Part shown: one piece after another, positions 1 to 8,018 of the stretch
Layout: the number at the start of each line of letters is the position of its first letter
Numbering within the stretch: the first letter of the stretch is position 1
Assembly (NCBI GenBank): GCA_900143635.1
Contig: FREY01000011.1
Coordinates: 3-64,002 of the forward strand
Origin: Rhodobacteraceae bacterium Alg231-04
GTDB taxonomy: Bacteria; Pseudomonadota; Alphaproteobacteria; Rhodobacterales; Rhodobacteraceae
DNA: 64,000 bases
Direction of reading: 5' to 3'
The notes under the pieces: generated by a model
Database searches by the model: none
What the model saw: the letters and a program-made list of their open reading frames with translations, nothing else
What the model was told of the DNA's origin: nothing
Program-made: the position numbers and the translations under genes

Positions 1-225
1 TGATACCGCCCTGCGCAGGCGCTCGTTCTCCTTCTGGAGCCGCTTCAGTTCCTTAAGCTGCTCTGTGCCCATTCCGCCGTACTTCTTCTTCCAGCGGTAA
101 TAAGTTTGTTCGGTCACGCCGATCTGTCTGATTGCGTCAATCCGGGGCATGCCTTGCCCCATCAGAACTTCAACCTGCCGTAACTTCACGACAATCTCTT
201 CTGGCTTCGGTCTCTTTGTGGCCAT
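1..225 (-). CDS. IS3-family transposase OrfA, 5' part only
   Basis: DNA-binding first subunit of an IS3-family transposase; 75 codons are visible and the frame runs off the left edge of the window. The N-terminus starts MATKRPKPEEIVVKLRQVEV, followed by a helix-turn-helix (IRQIGVTEQTYYRWKKKYGG) and then the start of a leucine-zipper-like coiled coil (LKELKRLQKENERLRR), the usual OrfA plan. The ATG lies 57 bp inside the element end at 282. OrfB with the DDE catalytic core should lie beyond the window. The element sits in a phage-type integrase gene. The family call is firm; the exact IS name is not known. Confidence 0.88.
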   Translation of the reverse strand, partial: MATKRPKPEEIVVKLRQVEVLMGQGMPRIDAIRQIGVTEQTYYRWKKKYGGMGTEQLKELKRLQKENERLRRAVS

Positions 226-282
226 CTATGGTCCTCCGCTTTCCTAAACATAGGGGCGGACCATTTCAAAGGGGGAGGCTCA
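1..282 (-). mobile_element. IS3-family insertion sequence, one end
   Basis: The outer end reads, on the minus strand, TGAGCCTCCCCCTTTGAAAT from 282 inward. It opens with TG, as IS3-family termini do, and lies just upstream of the OrfA start. At 283 the sequence switches abruptly to the reading frame of an integrase. The other terminus and the target duplication lie outside the window, so completeness cannot be judged. Confidence 0.75.
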
Positions 283-620
283 ATCTTGTGCGCCTCTGAA
301 CGGAGCTTCGGGCGAGCAAGGTATGCATCCATTGCCACGGCCAGAGTTGGCGCACCAATCTGGATCTTCTTTCCTGCCCCCCTGCCCCATTCCAGAGCAA
401 ATCCAAGAGCCGTCTGGCGCGCAGCATCCGATGAAATTACTGGAAATCGACCGATAAGAACCCGGCGTGTCTGACCGCCTACATCTTTCTGATAGTACCA
501 AGTCTTCGATTTCTTCCCAACGAAGAGAACGAGGCCTCTGACCTCGCTGTCCCAATGCTTGTCGGTGCCAGTTTTTGTCTGGGAAATCTTTCGGGCGAAA
601 GTCTCTGTGAGCTTTGGCAT
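283..620 (-). pseudogene. P4-like tyrosine integrase, N-terminal fragment cut by an IS
   Basis: About 112 codons of the N-terminal arm-binding domain of a P4/phage-type integrase (DUF4102 family). It begins MPKLTETFARKISQTKTG and contains the family-typical stretch from GLVLFVGKKSKTWYYQ to RRVLIGRFPVISSDAARQTA. The frame runs into the IS end at about 282, and no catalytic R-H-R-Y domain is present in the window, so the fragment is dead here. It lies next to a broken tRNA-Gly, the classic target of this integrase class, which suggests the edge of an old genomic island unrelated to the ICE on the right. Confidence 0.8.
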
Positions 621-710
621 TTTGTCAGCTTTTTGTCGGAAATGAAATGATACACTGCGATACTGAGTGGTGCTCAGTGCAAGTCATTATCAAATAAAAT
701 GAAGCTATTA

Positions 711-730
711 GCAACTCAATGCAACTCAAC
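711..730. repeat. Tandem 10-bp repeat, possible integrase arm sites
   Basis: Two adjacent copies of GCAACTCAAY lie between the integrase fragment and the broken tRNA-Gly. Short direct repeats between an integrase gene and its tRNA target are often arm-type binding sites of the recombinase. The function is inferred from position alone. Confidence 0.4.
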
Positions 731-746
731 GAAAGTCACATCATTT

Positions 747-785
747 CCTTGGAAGGCTAAGGTCTTACCATTACACAACGCCCGC
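747..785 (-). pseudogene. Truncated tRNA-Gly(UCC), 5' half
   Basis: On the minus strand from 785 the sequence reads as the 5' half of a glycine tRNA: acceptor strand GCGGGCG, a D-arm containing AATGGTAAG, then an anticodon arm CTTAGCCTTCCAAG with UCC anticodon. After the anticodon loop the sequence no longer follows a tRNA: there is no matching CTAAG, T-arm or 3' acceptor strand. The break coincides with the start of the old island, so the 3' half was probably separated by integration or lost by later rearrangement. It should not be counted as a working tRNA. Confidence 0.6.
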
Positions 786-973
786 TCGGGCTGGAACAGT
801 GCCTAGAAGATCGCTTTTTGAGCGTCAAGAGCCCTTTGGCCGCTTGCAGGCCTGTTCTGGCTATTCACCTCCCCTTGATCAAGGCCGGTGAACCCCACCT
901 GCGATCCCGGTCTGGCAATTTGGCGGAAATCAGATCAGAGTCCGCCCAGCCTTTGTTGATCCGGATTCGCCTG

Positions 974-1690
974 ATGACTGCCCCAGCCACGCCTCGCATT
1001 GCCGTTCTGGCATCACATGGCCAGCCCTCCGCACCCGCAGCGCCCGAAGCGGATCTGGCGGATCTTGCAGCACAGGTCGCAGGCCTTCTGCCAGAGTGGG
1101 AGATCCGTTCAGCCACCCTATCTACGCCCGGCCGATTGGAGCAGCAGGCAGAGGACGGCGCGGTGATTTATCCATTTTTCATGGCGCGCGGCTGGTTTTC
1201 CAGTCAGGTCTTGCCCCGCCGTCTAACGGGCCTCACCTACCAGTCTGCCTGCCCCTTTGGCCTGGACCCTGATCTCCCGCAGCTCGTCGCAAACGCCATC
1301 CATGCCGAAATTCACCGTCAGAGCGATCAGCTGGCAGAGACCTCCCTTTTGCTGGCCGCGCATGGTTCCGCCCGCGGACCAAAGGCGGCCGAAGCGGCAC
1401 AGCGTTTTGCCGCGGAGCTGGCCAAAGTGATCCCACTGAGGCGCATTCGCTGCGGCTATGTCGAACAGTCGCCCTGGATTTCAACCGCAGCAGATGACAT
1501 TCCCAACCCCTCTATTTGCCTGCCGTTTTTTGCCCAAAACGGCGATCATGTGCAGCAGGACATCCCCGACGCACTCACCCAGGCCCGGTTCGCAGGCCAG
1601 GTCATGCCAGTCGTCGGCGCCCTGCCCGGTGTCGCACAACTGATCGCAGCCGCGCTCAGGCGCGCGGTGACACCTCCCAAGATCAACTGA
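974..1690 (+). CDS. CbiX/sirohydrochlorin chelatase-domain protein
   Basis: A 238-residue protein starting MTAPATPRIAVLASHGQPS. It has two CbiX-like halves, each opening with a 'hydrophobic-SHG / AAHGS' loop (VLASHG near residue 13; LLLAAHGSARG near residue 135) and each carrying a YPFF/LPFF-type motif. In this family the paired domains bind tetrapyrroles and insert Co or Ni/Fe; the histidine of the first strand is a metal ligand. I chose the ATG at 974 because the protein then begins right at the first beta strand; upstream in-frame codons look non-coding. It stands alone between a broken tRNA-Gly and tRNA-Cys, so no pathway context is available. It may be a chelatase paralogue rather than the cobalamin enzyme. 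Confidence 0.75.
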   Translation: MTAPATPRIAVLASHGQPSAPAAPEADLADLAAQVAGLLPEWEIRSATLSTPGRLEQQAEDGAVIYPFFMARGWFSSQVLPRRLTGLTYQSACPFGLDPDLPQLVANAIHAEIHRQSDQLAETSLLLAAHGSARGPKAAEAAQRFAAELAKVIPLRRIRCGYVEQSPWISTAADDIPNPSICLPFFAQNGDHVQQDIPDALTQARFAGQVMPVVGALPGVAQLIAAALRRAVTPPKIN

Positions 1691-1785
1691 ACACGTAGCT
1701 ATCCAAGAAAGCTGTTGGAAAAGTCATTAAACCACTCTTGCACGCAGTCGGCGCATGTGATTAATGACGTCTCACACCATAGGCT

Positions 1786-1859
1786 GGCGAGTTGGCGGAG
1801 TGGTGACGCAGCGGATTGCAAATCCGTGTACACCGGTTCGATTCCGGTACTCGCCTCCA
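1786..1859 (+). tRNA. tRNA-Cys(GCA), ICE integration site
   Basis: Full cloverleaf with encoded CCA. Acceptor strands GGCGAGT and ACTCGCC pair perfectly. The anticodon arm is GCGGA-TTGCAAA-TCCGT with GCA anticodon, and the T-arm is ACCGGTTCGATTCCGGT. The 3' 47 bases are repeated at 55382-55428, so this gene is the target of the ICE and stays intact because the element end supplies or preserves the 3' part. Confidence 0.97.
1813..1859. repeat. attL, 47-bp direct repeat copy 1
   Basis: The 3' part of tRNA-Cys from the anticodon stem to CCA. It matches 55382-55428 at 46 of 47 positions. The only difference is T at 1829 versus A at 55398, in the variable loop of the tRNA. The match ends abruptly on both sides. 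Confidence 0.95.
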
Positions 1860-1918
1860 ATAAAATCAATGACTTGCGTCATCCTTCCTCTCCTTCACTG
1901 CCATTTTTGAAACAACCG

Positions 1919-1929
1919 TTGAAACTTTC
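1919..1929. promoter_or_regulatory. Candidate integrase arm site, left end
   Basis: TTGAAACTTTC at 1919-1929 overlaps the last codon of the integrase. The same 11-mer is at 55301-55311 near the other end, with related TTGAAAC and TTGAAC copies close by on each side. Same-sense repeats inside both element ends are what arm-binding sites of a tyrosine recombinase look like; binding is inferred. Confidence 0.45.
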
Positions 1930-2959
1930 ACGTTTCGGTCTTGCTTCGTTCCATTTGATTTCTTGCCTCTTGAGCGCGCTTCGCGAGCTCTCTTTGCCGG
2001 ATCGGGCCACCGTACTTTTTCAGCATCTCAACGCCTGAGTGACCTGTGACAGCCTTGACCATCTCGTCATCACATCCAGCCAGATACAGCTCGATCGTCG
2101 CATTTTTCCTGAGCCCGTGGGTTTTGTAGTAGCTCGCCTTCTCGTGCTTCATCTTCTTTTTGATGGCCCGCATTTCCTCGGCAACGATACGGTAGCTCAC
2201 TGGTTGACCTTTCGCGTCGGTCACAACAGTGCCGTCCGTTCGTGCGAGCCCGTCGAGATGGGCTTTCAAGCGGTCGGTGAGCGGGATCCACAACGGCTTG
2301 TCGGTTTTTCCCTGCGTAAAATCGAATCCTTCATCGGAGAAGTGCTCCCACTTCATCTTCACGACATCGCCAATTCGTTGGCCTGTACCAATGCAAAGCT
2401 CATAGACCAGCCGCGCCCTCTTTGAGGCCAGCGCTTCGAACTCGGCCCGAACATCATCTGGCCAAGGCTCCCAGCCGTCGCTCTGCTGCTTGAAAAGCGG
2501 AATACCCTTCGCCGGATTGCCGTGCTCTTTCTTGATGAAGCCGATCAACCGGGCGTGATTCATCAGGACGACCATGACCTGGACAAGATAGTTGGCTTGC
2601 CGCCAATGATCCGCATTGGCCCGGTGCAATTCATAAATGTGATGGGTTTCGATCCTGGCCGGGTCTTTGTCGGCCCAGATCTCACGAATGTGGCTGATAT
2701 ACCGCCGATAATCGGACCTCGTCCGAGGCTTCAGCTTCTTGTAGGCGTCGCTCTCGTAATAGCTAAGAATCAGCGCCTCAAAATTGCGTTTCACCGGCGC
2801 TGGCGCGGGTTTTCCTTTCAGCAGACGATTGTAATGATCCCAAAATTCCGGCGTGCCCGCTTCCTCGTGCATCATGACCGAGATACCGCGCGAACGCCGG
2901 ATGAACCGGAGATACCCCCGGTCATTGTAGACGTATTTGGGCAAGCTCTTGCGAGTCAT
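1928..2959 (-). CDS. int: ICE tyrosine integrase
   Basis: Site-specific recombinase of 343 residues that should integrate and excise the element at tRNA-Cys. The N-terminal third carries a SAM-like core-binding region (about 60-150). The catalytic domain shows Arg in GTGQRIGD (about 193), HGLRKNATIELYL (about 284), TGHSG (about 306) and the nucleophile Tyr in KKYGG (about 316). Length and motif spacing are normal. It reads toward the tRNA and ends only 69 bp from it. Its ATG overlaps the stop of the upstream small gene (ATGA, 2956-2959), suggesting coupled translation. The call is firm; the target site is inferred from position. Confidence 0.95.
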   Translation of the reverse strand: MTRKSLPKYVYNDRGYLRFIRRSRGISVMMHEEAGTPEFWDHYNRLLKGKPAPAPVKRNFEALILSYYESDAYKKLKPRTRSDYRRYISHIREIWADKDPARIETHHIYELHRANADHWRQANYLVQVMVVLMNHARLIGFIKKEHGNPAKGIPLFKQQSDGWEPWPDDVRAEFEALASKRARLVYELCIGTGQRIGDVVKMKWEHFSDEGFDFTQGKTDKPLWIPLTDRLKAHLDGLARTDGTVVTDAKGQPVSYRIVAEEMRAIKKKMKHEKASYYKTHGLRKNATIELYLAGCDDEMVKAVTGHSGVEMLKKYGGPIRQRELAKRAQEARNQMERSKTET

Positions 2960-3147
2960 TCGCCCATTCTCAGGTCACTGTTGAGAAAGTCGTCTGCCGC
3001 CTCTGGCGCGACCATGTTGGCATCGACGATGACACTGCCATCAGGCTTGATCTCAAATTTTGCCCGCTGCCAACCTGCTTCCCGCGCCTCGCGGATGAAG
3101 GCGGAGGCTGCCTGTCTAGCCTTTGTCTGTACACTTGCTTTGGTCAT
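2956..3147 (-). CDS. Small protein coupled to integrase
   Basis: A 63-residue protein starting MTKASVQTKARQAASAFIRE. It has a basic amphipathic N-terminal helix, then a short segment FEIKPDGSVIVDA and an acidic tail. I chose the internal ATG at 3147 because the longer frame has an unlikely N-terminus. It overlaps the integrase start by four bases. Its position suggests an excisionase-like or integrase accessory role, but there is no recognisable winged-helix or MerR-type motif, so function is unknown. Confidence 0.65.
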   Translation of the reverse strand: MTKASVQTKARQAASAFIREAREAGWQRAKFEIKPDGSVIVDANMVAPEAADDFLNSDLRMGE

Positions 3148-3170
3148 ATGATCGACACCTCTCTTAATCG

Positions 3171-3365
3171 TTAACAACGCGCACTATCACCCTGATCCAT
3201 ATTGATATTTCCAACTGATCCGAGTGTGGACCTCCTGTCTTTCGCCGCGCGAATGGCGCGGATCACTTCTGAATTTTGGGAGTTTCCATTGCGATCTGAC
3301 TCCGCCTTGATCCACTCTTTGAGCTCTTGCGGAAGCCGAAGCTGCATTGGTTTACGACTTTTCAT
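3171..3365 (-). CDS. Ribbon-helix-helix (Arc-like) regulator
   Basis: A 64-residue protein starting MKSRKPMQLRLPQELKEWIK. The pattern is a short beta strand (PMQLRLP), then two helices with SQNSEVIRAI, the typical Arc/MetJ plan in which the strand contacts operator DNA. It is divergent from a second RHH gene at 3450, with inverted repeats between them. It probably controls the integrase cassette downstream. The C-terminal tail is unstructured. Confidence 0.75.
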   Translation of the reverse strand: MKSRKPMQLRLPQELKEWIKAESDRNGNSQNSEVIRAIRAAKDRRSTLGSVGNINMDQGDSARC

Positions 3366-3397
3366 GAAACGCCTCCAGGTTGAAACCACAACCTGTT

Positions 3398-3447
3398 AGT
3401 GGCACTTAGCCACTATTGCGTCAATTGCTTTTTATGGCACAGTGCCA
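3398..3447. promoter_or_regulatory. Two operator-like palindromes between divergent RHH genes
   Basis: AGTGGCacttaGCCACT at 3398-3414 and TGGCACaGTGCCA at 3435-3447 share the half-site GTGGC/TGGCAC. The second abuts the ATG at 3450. They sit exactly between two divergent Arc-type genes, so one or both proteins probably bind here and repress both promoters. Confidence 0.6.
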
Positions 3448-3449
3448 CT

Positions 3450-3788
3450 ATGTCAGAACAAAGCTCTCAAAATCAGGATAAATTCATCGTGCGTCTGCCA
3501 GACGGCCTGCGCGATCGAATACGCCTCGCGGCTGAGGCTAACCATCGCAGCATGAATGCTGAGGTCGTTGCCCTCCTCGAAGAAAACTATCCGGCCCCTG
3601 TACCGGAAAACGTCACCGATCCTGCTGCAAGGCTTCTTTTTTGGCTTGCCAAAAGAATACGACGCAGAACGCCTAAACCGGGCTCGGCGAGAGAGCGCCA
3701 AGCGGCGCTGTACGAGAGCATCGCGAGCGACATTACCGCTCGGATGGAGGCGATTCATCAGAGCAATCAGAAAGGCGGCAATGGTTAG
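3450..3788 (+). CDS. Arc-family ribbon-helix-helix regulator
   Basis: A 112-residue protein. The N-terminal 50 residues fit the Arc fold: DKFIVRLPDGLRDRIRLAAE, then NHRSMNAEVVALLEENY. The C-terminal half is a basic, helical extension (LAKRIRRRTPKPGS). I prefer the ATG at 3450 over the in-frame GTG at 3399 because the latter would run through the operator. No clear ribosome-binding site precedes it, so the mRNA may be nearly leaderless. It may be co-transcribed with the helicase gene 40 bp downstream. Confidence 0.75.
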   Translation: MSEQSSQNQDKFIVRLPDGLRDRIRLAAEANHRSMNAEVVALLEENYPAPVPENVTDPAARLLFWLAKRIRRRTPKPGSARERQAALYESIASDITARMEAIHQSNQKGGNG

Positions 3789-3828
3789 CGAATTGAACGT
3801 TTAACCTCTAGAATCTGCCGAGAAGAAA

Positions 3829-6675
3829 ATGCCCAAAACACTTTGGCAGCGCACGAAACACGTTGCCTCAACCTATACTTGGACCTTCATAGTTGTGATG
3901 GTCCTCAATCAACTTCTATTCTTCGGCTTTTGCCTAAATCCAATTTGTTTGATCGCGGCTATGCCGCATGTTCTTGCTATCACAGTGGCGTTGGGTAGCT
4001 GGTTCAACAAAATCAATGGCTGGGGCGGTGGCGACCAAGAAGTGGAGCGATCCCCCCCTTCAACGAGGGTCGTTCCAAAGAGAGTCCCAGCAGTTGGGCC
4101 CAGTTCAGAGTATTCAGATTGGCGCAGCGCTTGGTCAACATCCATTGAACCGAACAGATGGATCCCCAAAGGTGAAGCCGAGAACATTGTCCGACGCTTT
4201 CCACCATTTAAGAACGGGAGCGAAGAAGCTGAACCCACTTCGCAGTATCCGCATTTTCAGAAGGCTCTTGCAAAGGAGTTTGATGCGGCTAACGCCGCTT
4301 TTGGCAAAAAACAGAAAGAACGATTGAGCGAGTTTTTTTCTTCAGTTGAACGGAACCCGCTCACCCATGAGCAAATGGATTGCTGCATCTGCATGGACAG
4401 CGCGCTCCAAATCGTTGCTGCTGCAGGATCCGGTAAGACATCAACTATCGTTGCACGTGTTGGGTATGCGCTAAAGGAAGGCTTGGTCCCACCTGAGGAG
4501 ATATTAATTCTTGCGTTCAACCGATCTGTAAAGGACGAACTGGAAGGTCGCATCAAAGAACGCCTTGGTGATTTTCCCAACGTTCAACGCATTAATGTAA
4601 AGACATTCAATGCTTTCGGCCTGGAGGTAATCGGGAAGAGCACCGGGCGAAAGCCGAGGTTGGCTGACTGGGTTGAACCTGGCAAAGACGTTCAGGCCAT
4701 CTCAGAAATTGTAGAAGACCTTCGCCAACGCGATCCCCGCTTCCGGCTTGACTGGGATCTGTTCAGAACGGTCTACGGTCGCGGCATCGATGAGTGGGAG
4801 AACCTCAAGCAACCGGAAACCGACGTCATAGGTAAAGGCAGCATTCCAACGGCAGACGGGAAACTGGTTAAGAGCCAAGAAGAGCGCATGATCTGCGATT
4901 TTCTCTTCTACCACGGCGTGCCATATGAGTACGAACGTGCATACGAACACGACACTGCCACAGCAGAGCACTCCCAATACCATCCTGACTTCTATTACCC
5001 CCGTTTGAACCTCTACCACGAGCATTTTGCGCTTGACGCGTATGGCAAGGCACCGGCCCATTTTTCCGGCGACTATGTTTCGGGTGTCCTCTGGAAAAGG
5101 GAGCTACACGACGAAAAAGGAACCCAGCTATTCGAAACCACCTCGCATGGCTTGCGAGACGGTAACGACCTAGATCGGCTGAAATTCGAACTGGAGAAAC
5201 ACGGCGAAGTTCTAGAGTTCGACGAAAGCCGCAAATCCACCGGCCAAGAGCCAATTCCAACCAGGCAACTAGCCTCGACGATCCGTGCCTTCCAGCAGCA
5301 TGTCAAAAGCAATGGACTGAGCCCGAGGGACTTGCACCAGAAGATTGCTGATCATGAGCGTGGCCACCGCGACCGGCTAACGCGCTTCGTTAAACTTTAC
5401 GAAAGGGTCGCCAAGGAATGGCAGCGGCGTCTTGCTGTCGAAAACTGCATCGATTTCGATGACATGTTGCTCGATGCAATCAAGCACCTGAAAGAAGGGA
5501 CATATCAAAGCCCCTTCAACATGGTTCTTGCGGACGAGTTTCAGGATGTTTCTCAGGCTAAGTTGCGTTTACTCAAAGCCCTAAAAGAAAGCGCAGGGAC
5601 TTCCGCAAGCTTGTGCGTTGTTGGCGATGACTGGCAAGGGATCAACCGTTTCGCTGGTGCCGATATTTCTGTCATGACCGGTTTCGACCGAACATTCCTG
5701 AACGCTACACAGCTCACACTAAGCAAAACGTTCCGATGCCCTCAGGTTTTGTGCGAAGCATCCAGCGACTTCATCCAGAAGAATCCCATCCAAATAAGAA
5801 AGACCGTTGAAACCACCAACACTTATGAAAGAGCCGGACTTCATACATTTGCAGCTGAGACCATGAGTGGCGCTCTTGAGCGCATCGAGAAAGATCTTAG
5901 GCAGCTGCATGGTGCCGCCATAAATGGCCAGCTTGACGTTCCCGACGGCAACAAAATCACCATCATGCTCTTGGGCCGTTATCACAAGGATAAGCCCGCC
6001 AGCTTCAACAGCTGGAAGCGCGCTTATGGCGATCAACTTGAGCTCAGTTATTCTACTGCCCATGCCGCAAAAGGCCTCGAGGCTGATTATGTGATGCTTC
6101 TCAACGTCACCGAAGGCTTGATGGGTTTTCCAAGCCAAATCGTTGACGACCCTGCATTGCAGCTCGCGATGCCAGAGCCCGATGACTTCCCACTGGCTGA
6201 GGAGCGCCGCCTTTTCTATGTTGCCCTGACACGCGCCCGCCGACAAACGCGCATCTACACATTGCAGGACAAGCCTTCGAGATTTGTCGTCGAGCTCGCG
6301 AAAAACGGGCACACCGAGATTAAAAGTGAAAAGGCTACGTTGAAGGTCTGCCCAAAATGCGGGGCTGGCACACTCAGCCAAAAGACCGGACGATTTGGGC
6401 CGTTTGAAGCGTGCAGCGCGCATCCAGAATGTGATTATACCAAGCGACTACTTTCGATTGGTAGAGGCAGTGCTTCAGCGGTGAAATCCATTCGACTAAA
6501 AGAACCCATTATTGAAGGAGCGAAATGCCCAACATGCAATCAAGGCACCATGGTTCTCCGAATGGGGCAAAACGACGAACCTTTCCTTGGGTGCTCTTCC
6601 TTCCCTCGTTGTCGAACAACAGCACAAATCACCAAACGGCAAAACGGGAACGGAAAAAGGGGCTCTAGGCATTAG
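3829..6675 (+). CDS. UvrD/HelD-like helicase with N-terminal membrane segments and zinc ribbons
   Basis: A 948-residue superfamily 1A helicase. Two hydrophobic segments lie at about 17-60, unusual for this family and suggesting membrane anchoring. Motif I AAAGSGKT is near 198, then a nuclease-like insertion at about 348-420 (QYHPDFYYP and YHEHF), DEFQD near 569, GDDWQGINRFAGAD, LSKTFRCP, AHAAKGLEADYV and the arginine-finger block YVALTRARR. The C-terminus has two topoisomerase-type zinc ribbons (CPKC...C...C near 841 and CPTC...C...C near 900). The order resembles E. coli helicase IV, which has N-terminal membrane-like helices, but the double zinc ribbon is extra. It could serve DNA processing during transfer or be defence cargo. 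Confidence 0.88.
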   Translation: MPKTLWQRTKHVASTYTWTFIVVMVLNQLLFFGFCLNPICLIAAMPHVLAITVALGSWFNKINGWGGGDQEVERSPPSTRVVPKRVPAVGPSSEYSDWRSAWSTSIEPNRWIPKGEAENIVRRFPPFKNGSEEAEPTSQYPHFQKALAKEFDAANAAFGKKQKERLSEFFSSVERNPLTHEQMDCCICMDSALQIVAAAGSGKTSTIVARVGYALKEGLVPPEEILILAFNRSVKDELEGRIKERLGDFPNVQRINVKTFNAFGLEVIGKSTGRKPRLADWVEPGKDVQAISEIVEDLRQRDPRFRLDWDLFRTVYGRGIDEWENLKQPETDVIGKGSIPTADGKLVKSQEERMICDFLFYHGVPYEYERAYEHDTATAEHSQYHPDFYYPRLNLYHEHFALDAYGKAPAHFSGDYVSGVLWKRELHDEKGTQLFETTSHGLRDGNDLDRLKFELEKHGEVLEFDESRKSTGQEPIPTRQLASTIRAFQQHVKSNGLSPRDLHQKIADHERGHRDRLTRFVKLYERVAKEWQRRLAVENCIDFDDMLLDAIKHLKEGTYQSPFNMVLADEFQDVSQAKLRLLKALKESAGTSASLCVVGDDWQGINRFAGADISVMTGFDRTFLNATQLTLSKTFRCPQVLCEASSDFIQKNPIQIRKTVETTNTYERAGLHTFAAETMSGALERIEKDLRQLHGAAINGQLDVPDGNKITIMLLGRYHKDKPASFNSWKRAYGDQLELSYSTAHAAKGLEADYVMLLNVTEGLMGFPSQIVDDPALQLAMPEPDDFPLAEERRLFYVALTRARRQTRIYTLQDKPSRFVVELAKNGHTEIKSEKATLKVCPKCGAGTLSQKTGRFGPFEACSAHPECDYTKRLLSIGRGSASAVKSIRLKEPIIEGAKCPTCNQGTMVLRMGQNDEPFLGCSSFPRCRTTAQITKRQNGNGKRGSRH

Positions 6676-7313
6676 TAGGCCACCCACTCATATCCGTGGT
6701 TGCCTTCGTGATCTTCCCATTCGACACCGACGCCTCGTCGCCAATTTGACGACGAACAGCGCCGTGACGGCAGAACCCATTGCGGGGCAGCAGCTGGTGT
6801 CGTGCGCTGCCAACCGAATTCGCCCTGCGTGCCATAGGTCCCGAGGCGCATGTTGTAGCTCTCAGAACAATCATCGTCGCGACCACGTTCGCGATGACTG
6901 TAGTGTCGAACATCCCAGACACGGATCGAGCGCACGAAATCGAATTCCAGACCACTGATGTCGATGTCGGCACCGCCTTCAACCACCTGAGCCAGAATGA
7001 CTTGGCCGAGTATCTGACCATTCTGGTTGCTGGCCTCCCAGACTTTAGGGGCCATACTTTGCAACGGCGCGCGCTCAGAAACACCCATAGGGCAGCGCCA
7101 GATTTGCAAAGGCGGCTCAATCGGCCAGGGCGTGATCCGACGGATAAACACGGCGCGTGCATGGGCACATTCTGCTGACGCGGGCCACCCACCAGCCAGG
7201 CAAAGCAGAATGGCGCAGTCAACTTGGTAAGCTTTCGCGGTCTGTGGAGCCCAGCTTGCCAAGACAGCCATGACCAATGCACTGAACCAGTTTTTAAACA
7301 ACCTACTCACCAT
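6672..7313 (-). CDS. Secreted/periplasmic hypothetical protein
   Basis: A 213-residue protein of unknown function. It begins MVSRLFKNWFSALVMAVLAS and has a cleavable-looking signal peptide ending near the Ala-rich PQTAKA, so it should be exported. The rest is rich in Trp, Cys and Arg (for example GLEFDFVRSIRVWDVRHY), with no motif I recognise. The ATG at 7313 is supported by AAGGAG nine bases upstream. It overlaps the helicase stop tail-to-tail by four bases. It may be a periplasmic accessory of the conjugation apparatus. Confidence 0.65.
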   Translation of the reverse strand: MVSRLFKNWFSALVMAVLASWAPQTAKAYQVDCAILLCLAGGWPASAECAHARAVFIRRITPWPIEPPLQIWRCPMGVSERAPLQSMAPKVWEASNQNGQILGQVILAQVVEGGADIDISGLEFDFVRSIRVWDVRHYSHRERGRDDDCSESYNMRLGTYGTQGEFGWQRTTPAAAPQWVLPSRRCSSSNWRRGVGVEWEDHEGNHGYEWVAY

Positions 7314-7470
7314 GCCTATCAACTCCTTTTGTTATCATAAGGATAGTATTGCAACATTCTTCCAATCTTTGCCTTCACACCATATGCGAGCAACCGCCGA
7401 GAACAGCTCTCGCGCGTTTTGTGGAATATATTCCGTAGAGAGAGCCTCGTTGTTTGGCCGATGACAGGCC

Positions 7471-7683
7471 ATGAATTTACGGGAACGAGTAGGGTTAAAT
7501 GTCCGGAATATAAGAAGTTCCAGAGGATTGAGCCAAGAACAGCTAGCGTTGGCTGCCGACGTGGATCGCAGCTATATCAGCGAGATCGAACTCGCCAAGA
7601 ATTCAGCATCTGTCGATGTTCTGGAGCGTATCGCGCTTGCTCTCGAAGTCGACCCAAAAGAGTTATTTAACAAGAGGGGCTGA
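7471..7683 (+). CDS. XRE-family transcriptional regulator
   Basis: A 70-residue single-domain Cro/CI-type DNA-binding protein. It has a full helix-turn-helix: NVRNIRSSRGLSQEQLALAA, then DVDRSYISEIELAKNSASVD. This size class usually controls transfer or integrase genes of mobile elements. It is divergent from the exported protein at 6672-7313, and its stop overlaps the next small gene (TGATG), so the two are one operon. Confidence 0.88.
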   Translation: MNLRERVGLNVRNIRSSRGLSQEQLALAADVDRSYISEIELAKNSASVDVLERIALALEVDPKELFNKRG

Positions 7684-7862
7684 TGTTGCCCGAAATTACG
7701 AGTGTTCGAACAACGGCCGAAGCCATCGGCCGCATTACGTGCATCAAGACAGGCGAAGAAATCGGCTTTCTTTACCAGTGGGACAACGGCGAGACACAGG
7801 CTGCACTATACGATAAATACCCGCCGAAAACATCTGAGTCCCCTGGAAAAAACCGCCGATAG
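7683..7862 (+). CDS. Small protein translationally coupled to the XRE regulator
   Basis: A 59-residue protein starting MLPEITSVRTTAEAIGRITC. Its ATG overlaps the regulator stop codon as TGATG. The middle section (IKTGEEIGFLYQWDNGETQA) looks like a small beta-rich domain. There is no signal peptide and no known motif. The overlap and protein-like composition support a real gene; it may modulate the regulator. Confidence 0.6.
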   Translation: MLPEITSVRTTAEAIGRITCIKTGEEIGFLYQWDNGETQAALYDKYPPKTSESPGKNRR

Positions 7863-8018
7863 ACCCGCTAGGTCATCAAAGGCGTCTCTAGCATTCCGCG
7901 ACGTTGGGCGCTTTTGTGCGCGTTCCAAACGAGCCCACCCTTGGAACACCCTCAGAATCATGTGATTTTCCGACCAAACCTACATTTACCGCAAAGCGCA
8001 CACGCGATCTTTGACACG

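Noticed and set aside
3171-3788. Toxin-antitoxin pair from the two RHH genes
   Set aside because: Both proteins look like Arc-type DNA-binding regulators, they are divergent rather than co-operonic, and neither has a toxin domain.
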